Assembly (NCBI GenBank): GCA_027924585.1
Contig: BSBM01000372.1
Coordinates: 37,274,501-37,338,500 of the forward strand
Source: Larix kaempferi
Lineage: Eukaryota; Streptophyta; Pinopsida; Pinales; Pinaceae
DNA: 64,000 nucleotides
Direction: 5' to 3'
The notes below the pieces were generated by a model. The model was not told the origin of the DNA. It worked only from the letters and a program-made list of their open reading frames with translations, and did not search any database. Positions 1 to 11,715 of this stretch are shown one piece after another. How positions within the stretch are numbered: position 1 is the first letter of the stretch; every line of letters begins with the position of its first letter. Made by a program: the position numbers and the translations under genes.

Positions 1-2734
1 GGTCAGAGTACAGCTACCCGACTTCCCCAGGCAGAATCCACACCAAAATTTAGTTTCGAAGTGTCGAATTTTCACTATGTTGCGGGTAGTTAATTTTATT
101 AGGTGACTTGATTAAATTAAATGTGAGATTTAAAAAGTGCTTCCAACTGCTTTTGGTATCCCACAGCTTACACGTACTACTGGTGGGTAGAGCATACGCA
201 GTGTAGGCAAATAGTTTATTCCAATTAGAAGCAAGTAACCATCGACCCTCCGACATAGAGCGCTCTTGACTTACTTTTGAGCTAAGTTCAAGAGTCTTAT
301 GAAATTGAAATGCAAAACTTTGTAAATAAAAGATATTGATGGCCAATCTTATGCGTCACTTTCTGATCAACCTTCACTAATCAGCAAAATTGCCTTTGGG
401 TGAATGTGAGAGCATTCTTCGTGGCGACGAAGACGGTTTTATTTCTATTCTACTTTTGCATAAATGAAAAATTAAGAAATGATTTAAGTTGCAAAATTAA
501 ATGGAGGATACACCCTGCACTTCAAAAGTGAGTGTCTGAAAAGGTGGAGTTAGAAAAATTCAATCACACGAAAATTGACAAAAACACAAATCCCCCCCAA
601 GGGGAGATGGGATGTGGGTGCTGGTTACCCCACTGCTCTTGTTTAAATCTTTTACAATTTGAATGCTGAAATAAAATGCTTCTTAGTCCATTAAACATGG
701 ATCTAAGAGCTTACAATAGTATACAAAAATTTTACAATGAATTGGGTGTCCACCGGTTCGTTTTAAGCCTTCTTTGATGGTCTTGGTCACTCCAAAACTC
801 CACTTTTATGTGCAGACCTGCTAAAAACCAGCAAGTTAAAAGTGTGGAAATATGATGGGAAAGACAATGAAAAAATTAAAAAAAAATTGAAAAATTTTAC
901 ACTTGGAAAAATTTCGAAAAACAAATTCTAAGTACAGAAAATCTCAAATATACCCTAGATCTAATGAATGATAAAACTTTTAATTGAAATATCAAATCTA
1001 AACTAGTTTGCAATGCTAAAAGAAGAATGGATCTAAATACTAAGCATGAAGATGGATCTACTTCTTAAGCAAAGCAAGAAAAATTTGGGAAAAGAGATAG
1101 TTTGTTTTAGAGAGGTGGATGAAGCTTGTTTTTCCAATGCCCTTGTCTCTTGCAAATAGCTTTGGAAGATCTCTGAAATTGAAATGTGTTAGAAAATAGA
1201 TGGCTGCCCAAGAACAAGAAGAACAACCAAGTTCTCAATCCCCTTGAGCCTTTGGACCTGCAACTAAAACAATGCCAAAACTTGCCAAAAGCAATGTGAA
1301 ACTTAGTATGTTAGAATAAAACGAGACCAAATGAATCTAAGTATAACTGAATACAATCAATTACATTCGAATCTCCTAATATCTATAAGCATAAACAAAC
1401 AAATTACAACCAAAATGTTTGCTTCTATATCCAATAGCCTAAATCTACACAATGAAAGCATGAAATACATAAAATAGCAACAATGTCACCTCATATGTAT
1501 AGCATTCCAACACAAGATGCACCCAATGGACCTCCAAATTCTTCAAAATTATATTCAATAACAATAGCAATACAAAATAGCAGAGGTTCTATGCATCCAT
1601 GGTTAAAATGGAGCAAGAGCCTTGTTTATATAGAAAAAGGAGAGGGGGGGGGGGTGCATTTCCCAAGATAGATCCTCTTTGACACTTGGAGAAATGCATT
1701 GATACACTTGGAAAAGGCTTGTTGACACATGTGAGGGGTTTGGGGAGGTTAATGACACATTTCTCCAACCATTTGACACTTTTTAACCTCCACTTGACAC
1801 CTCTAAAACAACAAATTCAAATTTGTGAAGTAGAGAGCCATTTAGGGCATCAAATGACAAGTGCAGGATCCAAATCCTGATTGATATGATGGTTGGAGGG
1901 GTATTCAATGGGATGGCTGCCACCTCTTCCCAATCAAATCAATGCTCACAACACTCCAATATTGATTGGGATCTTCTTTAAATGTCTTTGCCAAGTCAAC
2001 TGGGCCAACTCACCAGACCACCCACCTTTTTTGTAGGAGTTTGGATTTGCTCCAAATCCATTATTTTTGAATTAAAAATTACTTTTTGATATTTTGGAGA
2101 GAAAATTAACTAAGTGAATAATAATCACTCAATACTTAGGAAAAGTGGGTTTAGGGGTTTTATGGGTGCTCTGGGTTAGAAAACAAGCACCCCCATGTCC
2201 AATTTCACCTCCTAACCCATCTTTTATCACTTTTCTCATTTTTTAATTAAATTATTAAAAAAAAACTCATAAACTGATAAAAATTAATTTTCTCAGAATG
2301 ACTCAAAAATCCTATGGTACCTAGTGCATGTCCATATGACTCAATACCGATGGCTAGCATGTTACAAAAATACATTCCAGTAGGTTTAAATAACCCCTCA
2401 AAATTTGTCATCATGGAAACACTCCAGCTTTGGAGGTGTGAGTGAAAAACTCGGGAATTATACGTCACTGAATAGTAACGCATAATCCCCAAGGAAAAAA
2501 CACTCTAGAGTATTCCCCTAATAACAAACGTTAAGGAAGGCCAAACCTTTCATAAAAAACTCATGCTAGACCAACTTATTACAATTTCCCCGCAGGGGTC
2601 TGGACATGCAAAAATTACAAAGGGCCAAAATTTTTTGGCCTGATGGATCTCGAAACACTGATGATGAACAATTAAATTGTTCAAGTCTTCGACGGTTCAC
2701 TCGGAATCCACTAAGTGCAATTTAGTGGATAACA
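1..2734 (-). mobile_element. L1: family L gypsy LTR, 3' end outside window
   Basis: Reading on the minus strand, the LTR starts at 2734 with TGTTATCCACTAAATTGCAC and runs leftward off the window. It matches L6 (32752-36180) in order: the TGTTATCC start, the GGGTGCT/AGCACCC hairpin (2164-2192), a TATA box (1625-1632), the CCCCACTT...TGGGGT leader block near 580-650, and the CTCTTGA hairpin module (249-295). It lies directly against L2 and interrupts L2's second hairpin module. The candidate TSD on the right is GGCGA (2735-2739); its left partner is outside the window. Nothing here codes for protein. Confidence 0.85.
1625..1632 (-). promoter_or_regulatory. TATA box of L1
   Basis: The minus strand reads TATATAAA, followed by CAAGGCTCTTGC. 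The position within the LTR matches the TATA boxes of L5 and N. Inferred LTR promoter. Confidence 0.55.
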
Positions 2735-3529
2735 GGCGAGATTCAAGAGATTTATGAGATGCAAAAAAACAAATACTGAAATGAGATCTAATCTACCCAA
2801 GAGTCTCTTTCAGGTCTGAAACCATACTCGGGAAAGCAAGGAGGTTAGTAAAAACTATAAGCAAAATACAAGTAAACTCTCCGACATAGAGCACTCTTGA
2901 TCCACATTTCGGTGAGATTCAAGAGATTTTGGATTCTTTTTAACTTAAAAATTTTATATGAAAACAAGAAATCCAATCTAAACAAAACAGAACTACTCTA
3001 GCAGTATATCAAAAATGAAACTAAACTAGAAATAAAATCTAAGCTATTGCAAAAAAGAGACAAAGACACTACAAGCTTCCCCCCAAATGGGGGAAGTAGG
3101 GTGTGGGAGTCGTAATCCCACTTGCTCTTTTATTAACTTGTTACAATATTTTTGGTTTTTCTTCACTTGAAAGCACGAAATGGATGGGGGAATGAAGAAG
3201 AGGGAGAGTGCTTTTCAAATGGTTTGCTTTTTGTTTGTTTGCTTGCTTGCTCTTCTTTGGTTTAGCTTTAGCTTGATCTTCTTGATTCAATTGAAAGTAA
3301 GAGCTTTGAACAAAGGCTTATTAAGAGTTAGTCAAATCAAATCAAAAATGAAACTAATGATTAAACTAAATTATCATGCAAACTAAGTAATGAAGTATTA
3401 GACTTATGCAAACTAAGTATGATTTGAAAAATGCTAAACTATAACAACCTAAGATCTAGAAATGAACTATAATGCAAATTTGAAACTTCTAAACTAAAAC
3501 TAAGCTACAAACTCAACAAGAATGGAAGA

Positions 3530-4020
3530 TCAAAAGATGGAAGAGACAAGGAGAAAGCAAGAAGAAGCAAAAAGACAAAAGGAGAGGAAATAAATGCAAG
3601 GAAAAGGTAAGAGAAAAGGTGAATAGAGGGGGTTGTAAATGAAGTTGGGACAGCCAACAAATGAAGAGAAGAAGGCTGAAAAAGAAAGGTAGGGAAGAGC
3701 AGCAAGCTAAGGGAAGAAGGGGCTGCAAAAGAGAGTGAAAAGGGGCAGCGAAAGAGAGAAGAAAGAGGCTGTAAAAAAGAGAGAGAAAGGGGCAGCGAAC
3801 AGGGAGTAAAGTGGCTGCAAATGACAGTAAAGTGGGCTGCAAACAGACTTGAAAAGAGGCTGCAAACAAGGAGGAGAGAGAGCAAGATGAAAAGAAGAAG
3901 CAAGTGAAGGAAGGAGAGCGAAAGGAGGAGGAGGAAGAAAGCTAGGAAAGAAGAAAACCAAAGCGAGAGCAAGAGAACATAGCAGGGCAGCCAACGAAGG
4001 AGAAAATGAAAGCTCAAAGA
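3530..4020. repeat. GA-rich low-complexity tract in L2
   Basis: The plus strand is almost all purine for about 490 bp, with irregular repeats around GGGGCAGCGAA, AGAGAG and GGCTGCAAA. On the sense (minus) strand this is a pyrimidine-rich part of the LTR leader. L5 has a comparable CT-rich block at 15840-16065. The long hydrophobic open frames here are artefacts of the composition. Confidence 0.75.
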
Positions 4021-4690
4021 AGGTAGATCTTTAAGTTTAGGAGCTTTGCTTGAGTAACCAAAAAGGAAAAGATTGAATTTTGAATTTTAAAGGTGAAAAT
4101 TGAGCAAGAACTTCAAGCCCAAGCTTGAACAAATGATTTCTTTGAGGTTTCCTGTATGACAAAACTCATTAGCTTAAAAGTGACAAAGAAGAAGAGGATG
4201 CAACTGAGCTCCTAATCTTGCTTTGTCTTATGGTGATTTGCAGAGAGGGTTGGAAGCAATTGAGCTCTAATTCCTACTGTGCACTTTGGTAATACCCACA
4301 AAAACTTCACAACTAAGAGCAAACCATGATCAAATCCAGTATATTCAGTAAAGGAAATTTTGGAGAGCCTAAGTATAAGTGACTACTTTTGGCTACTCCT
4401 TGACTTCAATTACAAAACATAAATAAACAACTTGAACCTAACAAATGCTTACCCTATGGATTTATATAAATCTTCTAAGTTAGGATTGATCAATGATATA
4501 GCAAAAGGAAAGTGAAATACAGAGAGATATCACCTAGATTAGATACATGCCAAGAAATTGCACCATTAGACCTCCTAAGCCTTCACTTTATTCCAACTTG
4601 CATGCCAAATAGCATCAAGAATTTAACATGAAAAAATAGCAGAGGTTCTTTCCACAAATTATCCACCCAAATGGTGTTGCAAAGACCATT

Positions 4691-4697
4691 ATTTATA
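4691..4697 (-). promoter_or_regulatory. TATA box of L2
   Basis: The minus strand reads TATAAAT at the expected LTR position, upstream of the conserved GGAGGTC motif near 4566. Confidence 0.4.
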
Positions 4698-5950
4698 CAA
4701 ATACAGTGGGCTAAAACCCTAAACCGAATTGCATGGAGAAGGGAGGCGCATGAGTGATTCGGTGGAGTGATGAACGCCTTGACTGAGAGCTTGGAGCATG
4801 GGATTGGAGTTCGGTTGGTGGTGATTGGTGATGTGGCCTCCACATAGGCCAAAGCGCCTTCCTCTTTATTGGTTTCAACGACCTCCCCTATTGGATACAT
4901 CGCCCACCATCAACTCGTGAGCTTGTGCGCATGGCTTCCCATGTGAGGAGAAACCCACGCTATCCAAACTTTGAAAAAGGCCATTCGCTTACCCAAAGTA
5001 TTACATGGCATGTGCTTTTATTTAAACATGGTCACCCACCATACCTTGGAGCACTCGCCATCCACTCTAGTGATCCATGTGCATGGATAGCCCACATGAA
5101 GGAAACCGTACTCCCTTTATGAAAATCAAAATTTTGACTTTTATAACCATGTGACTTATTCCTCTAAGGTGGTCATACACCCCATGCAAACCATCTTCAA
5201 CCTTTACAAATCAATTTTTTAATCAATTTTGTCCTTTTTTTATTTTGTCCTCTGGTGCATTTTCTCTTTTTTTAGCAATTAAATGCCAGTTTGTAGCTTT
5301 TTTAGCAAAACTTCCTTTAGAGGCGATGTAACCGCCCTGAACCTGAAAAAAGTGGGCACCAGGGTAAAGAGGAGTGGACGCTCTGAGCGTCAAAACGAGC
5401 CTCCCCACACCAAATTCCGCCTCTAGATAACAATTTTATCACATTTTGAAAAATTCCATTTAAACCATTAAAAAATGGTCTAAATTACGGAAAAAATTAT
5501 TTTCTTCAGAATGAAACGAAACTCCTAGGGGACCTTGTGCATGTTCATACGACTCAATCGAGATGGCTAACACCGAAAAAATCCTCGACACAAGACTTAA
5601 ATAACCACCTTTAGGTTCGACCACCATGGTAAATACTCCAGCTTTCGAGGTATGAGTGAAAAACTCAGGAATTATACACAACTGAAGTGCAATGCATAAT
5701 TCCTAAGGAAAAAACACTCTAGAGTACCCCCCTGACAGTTAAACCTAAGGATAGCCGAGTCTTTTATAAAAGGACCCCGTTTAGACCAACTTTTTACAAT
5801 TTCCCCATGGGGTATGAACATGCAGTTATTACAAATGGGGCAAAATTGCCCTGAAAAAGACCTCTAAACCTCTGAATACTGATGATGAACATGAATCATG
5901 TTCAATAAATTGGCAGCTCAAACTCGCAATGTTTCTTATTATCTACCCAA

Positions 5951-7019
5951 ATTTGCTTGATGCATGTCAACGAAACTTCAGTGAGACCTCCTCTCAAGTG
6001 GGGTGACCTATATAGTATAGCTAATGTGTCAGTTTAGGTGTTAAGTTAGTCTTTTCTCATCTTCCTTGTTGGCTGGTTAATCTTCTTCCAACATTTGTCT
6101 CCTTGAGATGAACATGGGCGAGTTTGAAGGCAAGTTGACTTGAGATCACTCACCCAAGTGGAGTGTCCGCCTTTTATGGGTGTTCCTCCTTGGTCTTATA
6201 TCACTGTAATCATTATTCTGACGTGAATGAGAAGAAAGTAGCCTGTTGTTACAGAATTCATGGTGGTTGTTTTGTTTTCTAATTGCACAATTCTTATTTT
6301 TCAGATCTATAGTTCGTCTGCCTCCCTAATCTATACTCCCATGCTTTTAGTTTTTGACAAAAGTTTTGATTTTTGTTTCTTATCATTTTAAGTTTCCACT
6401 GTAGAGTAGAATCTTTTGAATGCAGATCAACTATCATGAATTAAAAATTAACATGGTATTATTGTTGTATTATTGAAATTCTTCCATTAGTGAATAGAGA
6501 AGGCAGCAACCAGTGAGAGGGAGTGATGCATCCCCAAGAAAGGCTCAAGGACGAACATTATTTTCTTAGAATCTAGATGATGCAATTAAAAAAAAATTAT
6601 CTGCACGGTCCCACTCGCTGTGATGTATGAAGTGTGATGTGTGATGAATTCAATCCACTGCACAGTCCCCTCACCGAGTCACCACTGCACACTATGACAC
6701 TAGCACAGTCCACGACTCCAATCACTCCACAGGCCACCAAAAGTTCCAACTTCGGCACTGATCCAGACTCCACGATGCCAACGGTTCAACCAACACAATG
6801 AAATGAAGTTTAGGGCCCGAGTTAGGTTATTCGCTAATGATCACGGATTTAGTTCATGGGTTGGGTTACCTTAGGTTAAGATAACCGATAAAAACATAAA
6901 AATCGGAATTAAAATTTTTTTTTAAAAAACCCTTTTTTATTGTGGGGTACACCTAAAATTCGGTCGGTTTTTGGCTTGAATCAGCCGAGCATACTGGTTT
7001 GATACCGAACCGGCGATTC
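5951..7019. other. gene-free stretch with AACCGG-like patch
   Basis: No coding region is visible. About 6950-7019 carries GGTCGG, GAACCGG and related motifs that continue at 8229-8345, on the far side of solo LTR S1. With S1 and one TSD copy removed, the two patches join, so this was one AACCGG-rich repeat before S1 inserted. The rest is unassigned, probably decayed repeat DNA. Confidence 0.5.
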
Positions 7020-8223
7020 TGTTAGTTTTTATGGTATCTCAAGATGTCCTCCATGATTCAGATGCTTTGCATGGAGGTACATCAACAGTATAGGCATCAG
7101 TATGGAGTAGAGGGTGAGATACACTCTACTCAGTGGCATGAGTCCATTGGTGACTGCATGCGGACCTTCCAGGGTGTTTTGCCCTTTGCATGCATGAGAT
7201 TTGCATGGCCTGACAGTGATTAAAAGATGCATGCAAAGTGACTTTTTGCATGCATCGATATTAGATTTTGGTAAACCTAATTGATCGGTGAGATTATTTA
7301 TAGAGGAAGGGAGTCCCCGAATGAGGTTGCCCAGTTGACTTATCAGAGAGTGATAGATCAGGAGTGAGGAGGGCGCATTAGTGCATGCAGGGCGACTTTT
7401 TGAGAGAGAGAGGAGCTGCTGCATGAGCGAGAGTGGTCAAATCTGAGCTAAATCAGAGACCATTAGCCCCATAGGCACTTGGCACCCAGATCTGTGGACT
7501 GAGATAGTTCACTTGAGTGGATTCTGCAGAGATTGTGGAGAACGACTTCCAGAGAGGGCGAGGGGCACATTACTTGAGGAGAGAGGAGCTCATTCAGAGT
7601 TCAATCTGCCGATTGAGTGTCTGAGACTTTCAGGGTAGCCTTGCCTCAGTGTTTGAGGAAGGTTTGTGACAATCAGAGCTCAAATCTGCTAAGATCTGAT
7701 CCAGAACGAGTGTTTGACATCCAAAGGGGAGGGCGCACTTTTCCATGCAAAGGAAGGGCGCATTCATCAGTTGAGCAGTTGGCCTTCTTCCGTTGTAGAG
7801 CAGATCAGAGCAGAGGGTTGAGAGAGGCATTATAGTCAGAGCTACCTACAAACTGACTCAGATCCAGATTGACAACTAGGGCAGTTTTCCTTAGTGCATG
7901 CATCAGTTGATGCATGCAGATCTAGGGCATTGACCCGTTCAGGGATTGAGTATTACATCTGAGGTAACATTGTTGTATTTCTTTCTTTCATATATTGCTC
8001 TGGGCTCGAGAGAGAAGATAGCCCCACAGGATTGTTGGTTTTCCCCGTTTGGGGTTTCCAGGGTATATGCAGTGTCTTCTATGTGAATGATTGTCTGTAT
8101 GTTGTAAAGAGATCTAGTTGTTGAGTTTTATGTCTTTATGAGTTTATTGATATATGAGACTCAAACCGCTTGAGATCTCAAGGCTATCCAAAGGGAGTAG
8201 TGATCTTTGGACTAAAATTTACA
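7020..8223 (+). mobile_element. S1: solo LTR of family S, TSD GATTC
   Basis: A 1204-bp block begins TGTTAGTTTTTATGG and ends AAATTTACA. It is flanked by a perfect 5-bp duplication GATTC (7015-7019 and 8224-8228). It carries the family S landmark of a GGTTTTCCCC...GGGGTTTCCAGGG stretch near 8038-8062, also seen in S2, S3 and S4. There is no internal region or PBS on either side, so it is a solo LTR. It sits inside the AACCGG-rich repeat. Several GCATGCAT clusters are visible at 7180-7260 and 7890-7920. Confidence 0.8.
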
Positions 8224-8228
8224 GATTC

Positions 8229-8402
8229 GGTGTCTGAACCAGCCGGTTCGGTATCGAACCGATCACCAATCCAATTTCATCACCAGTTTGAACCGGTTGG
8301 GTAGTAAACCGGTGAATCGGCCGATTCTGATCCTAGTTCAGCCGATTTTTCAAACTATGCTTAGAACAACAAATCTTTCAATGAGCATGATCAATAGTTC
8401 AC
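8229..8402. repeat. AACCGG-rich patch, right half
   Basis: Dense GAACCGG, CCGGTTC and AACCGGTT motifs, continuing the patch at 6950-7019. The motif style is like the hAT element at 44630-45571, but I found no matching terminal inverted repeats or TSD here. Confidence 0.45.
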
Positions 8403-8556
8403 CTGGCGACTCCACAACATGACTCTACTGAGGAGCGAACCCACCCCCTTAATCCTAGAAATATGGTTTACTCAAAGGATTCTGAAAATATGAATGGCAT
8501 GACCATGGAATCCATGATCCATTGTACCAATTGGTCACCACTGTTGTGGTCCTAGT
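8403..8556 (+). pseudogene. Element P: leader and gag piece upstream of L3
   Basis: It opens with CTGGCGACTCCAC, which also follows the PBS in element N (near 54291). The last part, read in the frame that leads into 12966, gives HDPLYQLVTT, a peptide style typical of plant gypsy gag tails. The frame continues across L3 into KQQQEENRERGEYFRF at 12966 once L3 and one CTAGT copy are removed. Earlier codons include stops. The gag core is missing, so this is a deleted, dead copy. Confidence 0.6.
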
Positions 8557-9493
8557 TGTTGTCCGCCAAACTGCACACCAACAGCAGAAATCTTTCAAAA
8601 GCTGTCTCCCTCACTTGAAGTGGGAGAGATGTGGCCTTGGGGGCAAGCAATGAGCCAGGTACTATCACCTGAATCCCAGCTCCTCCATTTCTCCTAACGA
8701 AGCCAAGGGGGGTAGTCCCTACAAAGAGTTTCACTAAGGCTCTTATGTTTTAAGGTTTTAAGTGTGAATGATGCGGATGGGTGTTGTTTAGGAGTTATTA
8801 TGTGATGAGACCAAATTAAAAGATATGATAAACACAAGATAACAATGCAATCCACGTTGCTGAATAAAATATCGAGATAACAGCACTTTTCAAGACTTAT
8901 AATCAGATGAAAGCATTCACAATATGAAATACGCACAAGGACAAATGGTCTTGATTGAGAAATAAACTTTGAAGTAACCAGTGCATTATGGAGTCAAAAT
9001 AAAAACAAAGATTTGTGATGCTGAATGTATGGGTTTTGAAAGAATGTTGTTCGTGAGATTGTTAGGAAAATTATCTTGGTAAATTGAATATTTTAATGGT
9101 CTTTGATTATTAAGGCTAAAACCAAGGATATCAAAAGAGTAGAACCTTAACCATGAACAAATACTGGCAACCTATTAGATGGTATGTCGGGAGCACCCAG
9201 ATTGCAAAGAGAACAAGTGTACTTACGGCTTGATCGCCCTCGAGTCTGACTGTGGATTCCCGGCACCACCTGTTTCAGGAAGCAACCTCAGTGATTTGAT
9301 ACTGGTTTTGGTTTTGGGTAAAGTTTTAATTATGATATCACTTGTAAGTTTAGCAAGTCCTTCACCTTTCTGAGTACTAGCCCAACCTTTGCAGGTTGGC
9401 AGAGCATACGGGTGTTGGACAATCGACCAAAGTAAATTAATTAAGGGGAAAAATGAGTTGAAGTATTTTAATTATTAAGAGCACTTGTTCAAC

Positions 9494-9544
9494 CTTGCGA
9501 CAGAGAGCGCTCTTGACTTAGTCTTAAGACCACAGTTCAAGAGA
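9494..9544 (-). repeat. hairpin module copy a in L3
   Basis: On the sense strand a CTCTTGAACT stem pairs with AAGTCAAGAG, followed by CTCTGTCGCAAGG. The same module is in L1, L2, L5 and L6. Confidence 0.6.
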
Positions 9545-9595
9545 CTTTCTATTCTAAAATGCCTAATGCAAGGGGAAAAATGCAAATCTAAGATG

Positions 9596-9644
9596 CTCTC
9601 TGACAGAGAGTGCTCTTGACTTGGATTTGGCCAAGTTCAAGAGG
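9596..9644 (-). repeat. hairpin module copy b in L3
   Basis: On the sense strand CTCTTGAACTTGG pairs with CCAAGTCAAGAG, followed by CTCTCTGTCAGAGAG, a second small hairpin. It is near-identical to the L5 copy at 17461-17508. Confidence 0.65.
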
Positions 9645-10816
9645 CTTTGTTCATTTTATTGCAAGAAATGAAACAGTTGTGAAACTTTAAAGAAATAAAT
9701 GAAACTATAAAATGAAAAAATGACTAACAACAAGATATTGTAACTCTTTTGAAGATAACAAAAAGTAAAGTCTAGTGTTCTACCAAGTAGATTTACTCTA
9801 AGGTAGGATCGACCTCCGAACAAGGTCAACCTCTAAGAACCGCTAGCACTTAAGAACTTCCAGCTAGCTGAAAGCTCTAGCAAGGAAACTAACGGGGAAG
9901 GAAGAGTAACCACAAAGTTATGTGGTCCTGCCCTTGAGATGAAATCCCAAGGATACTACCTCCCGTCAAAACTTGGAAGAGAATATAAAAGTGAAAAAAA
10001 TGATTACTCTAAAGCGGAAAATGAAAGATCTAATCTAACCAATCACAACACTCTTCCCCAAATGGGGAAGAAAACCAAAAGAGTGGAGGCCCCTCCACTT
10101 GAACTTTATTGACTCGATTACAATTGCCTTTGGGAAACAAGCCCTTGAAAGGTCTTCGAAATGGAAACAAAACTTGAAAAGATTTGGCTTTAGCTCTTAA
10201 TAGCCATTACAAAAGGATAATGAATGATAAATTTATATATTGGATCCTCCTTGTGTTTTATTGAAATTTTTGCTTCTTTAGATTGGATCTCTTCACTTCA
10301 AACTTTTTCGAAAACTTTTACACTTCCAAAGTACCTACAAGAAAGCCAAACCTCAAGGCACCCTTTAGTGTTAAAGCAAATAAAATGAACATTGAATCTA
10401 AGTCTAAATTTGCAAAATGAGTTTTAAAACATAAAACGACATGAAAATTAACACTAAACTATGAAAAATGCAAAACGGACCAGCGAACAATAAGTGCCTA
10501 AAAAGTGCTAGAAATGAGATCTAAGACATAAAAAAATTTGAAATATTTTTGCTATATAAAACCTACTTTCAAGTGATAACAAAAATATAAAAATTTAAAG
10601 GGCTAAATGCAATCTAATGAGCTTAAAGCACCCTAAAGATATCTAAGACAAGGAAAAGTAAACTAAATTAACACACAAATTACTAACAAATGCAAATACT
10701 TGCTCTCTTTTTGTGAAGGGTTTTTAGGGCTCTTTTTAGGATGGACGAGAGGAGCCTTCAAGACAAAGGTGAAAGAGAAGAAAACGGATGAGGTGAGGGC
10801 TGTCCTAAGAATGGGC

Positions 10817-10990
10817 AATGGACAATCCAATGAAGTGGACAGTCAAACAAAGGGCACCCAATGAAGTCAACGAATGGGCAGCCAATGAAAAGTGGTGGAC
10901 AGTCAACAAATGGGCAGACAATGAAAAGTGGTGGACAGTCAACAAATGGGCAGCCAATGAAGTGGACTGTCAACTCAATGGGTAGCCCAA
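10817..10990. repeat. 36-bp minisatellite in L3
   Basis: Two near-perfect 36-bp units (10876-10911 and 10912-10947, starting GGGCAGCCAATGAAAAGTGG) are flanked by partial, diverged units. The Cys/Pro-rich open frame on the minus strand here is only a reflection of the repeat. Confidence 0.75.
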
Positions 10991-11707
10991 ACGATAGGGC
11001 AGCAGCTCAATGCAAAGATGTGGGTAAATGGAAGAAGGATGGGAGATCGGGAAATGGAGCGAAAGAGAGCCAAAGGTAGGAAAAAATTGGATTTAGGGCC
11101 TCTCTCTATGTAACCAATAACCAAAAATTTGAGATGTTTTTGTTTTAAAGATGGAACTTAGATCAAAGACAACTCCGTGTGCCTCTTTTCCTTGGAACAA
11201 TCCAAATCCTTGTAGATCCTGAAAGGCAATGATGTTAAAATAAACCACTTGTGATAATGGAGATGGGATTGATGCAACCGAACTCGCACCCTTCTCAAAA
11301 ATGGCAAATCCTACCAAAACAAACAACTTGATACCTAGTGAGATCAAAAAGAAATACTAGTATGCTAAGAACATAGAGATTTTATCAACATTGGTACAAC
11401 CGAATACTTTTTGTTCATATAATCTTAACAAACTTTGCATAATAAATCAACTTGACAAGCAAATGATATATCTTATGTTCTAAAAAATAGACTTCTAAAG
11501 CTAGTTTATTTGATCATTCACATAAGCATAAATTGAAAGTATGGAAAGAAATCACCTCACAAGAAAGTACATTCACCAAAGTAGCACAAATCGCATGGAC
11601 CTCCAAAGTCTAACTTTATTCCAATAGAAAAAGCAAATAGCAAGTACAAAATTCCCTAGAGTAATCTTACATCCAAAAGTCCATGTTGATATGGGAGAAG
11701 AGACCCA

Positions 11708-11715
11708 TATTTATA
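11708..11715 (-). promoter_or_regulatory. TATA box of L3
   Basis: The minus strand reads TATAAATA, about 100 bp upstream of the conserved ACTTTGGAGGTCC motif. Confidence 0.5.

Larger units (their letters stand above)
2735..5950 (-). mobile_element. L2: family L LTR fragment, interrupted by L1
   Basis: This is minus-strand LTR sequence in family L order: the conserved GAACATGATTCATGTTC stretch near 5890-5910, a GACGCTC/GAGCGTC inverted repeat (about 5368-5382), a TATA box (4691-4697), a pyrimidine-rich leader segment (purine-rich on the plus strand, 3530-4020), a CCCCC...GGGGG hairpin near 3075-3090, and a CTCTTGA hairpin module (2878-2935). At 2735 the second hairpin module is cut by L1. The remaining 3' part would lie left of L1, off the window. 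The 5' end near 5950 is degraded and uncertain by tens of bases. Confidence 0.7.

Noticed and set aside
3505-4017. 170-codon hydrophobic open frame on the minus strand
   Set aside because: It is the shadow of a purine-rich low-complexity tract in an LTR; Leu/Ser/Phe/Pro repeats follow from composition.
7025-7040. ATGGTATCTCAAGA as an initiator-Met PBS near the start of S1
   Set aside because: It lies inside the LTR defined by the GATTC duplication, and matches the PBS consensus only partly.
9494-9644. CRISPR-like spaced repeats
   Set aside because: Only two copies, found in pairs within LTRs, and the sequence is plant; it is the family L hairpin module.
10758-10973. Cys/Pro-rich repeated peptide frame
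   Set aside because: It is a translation of the 36-bp minisatellite, open in both strands.
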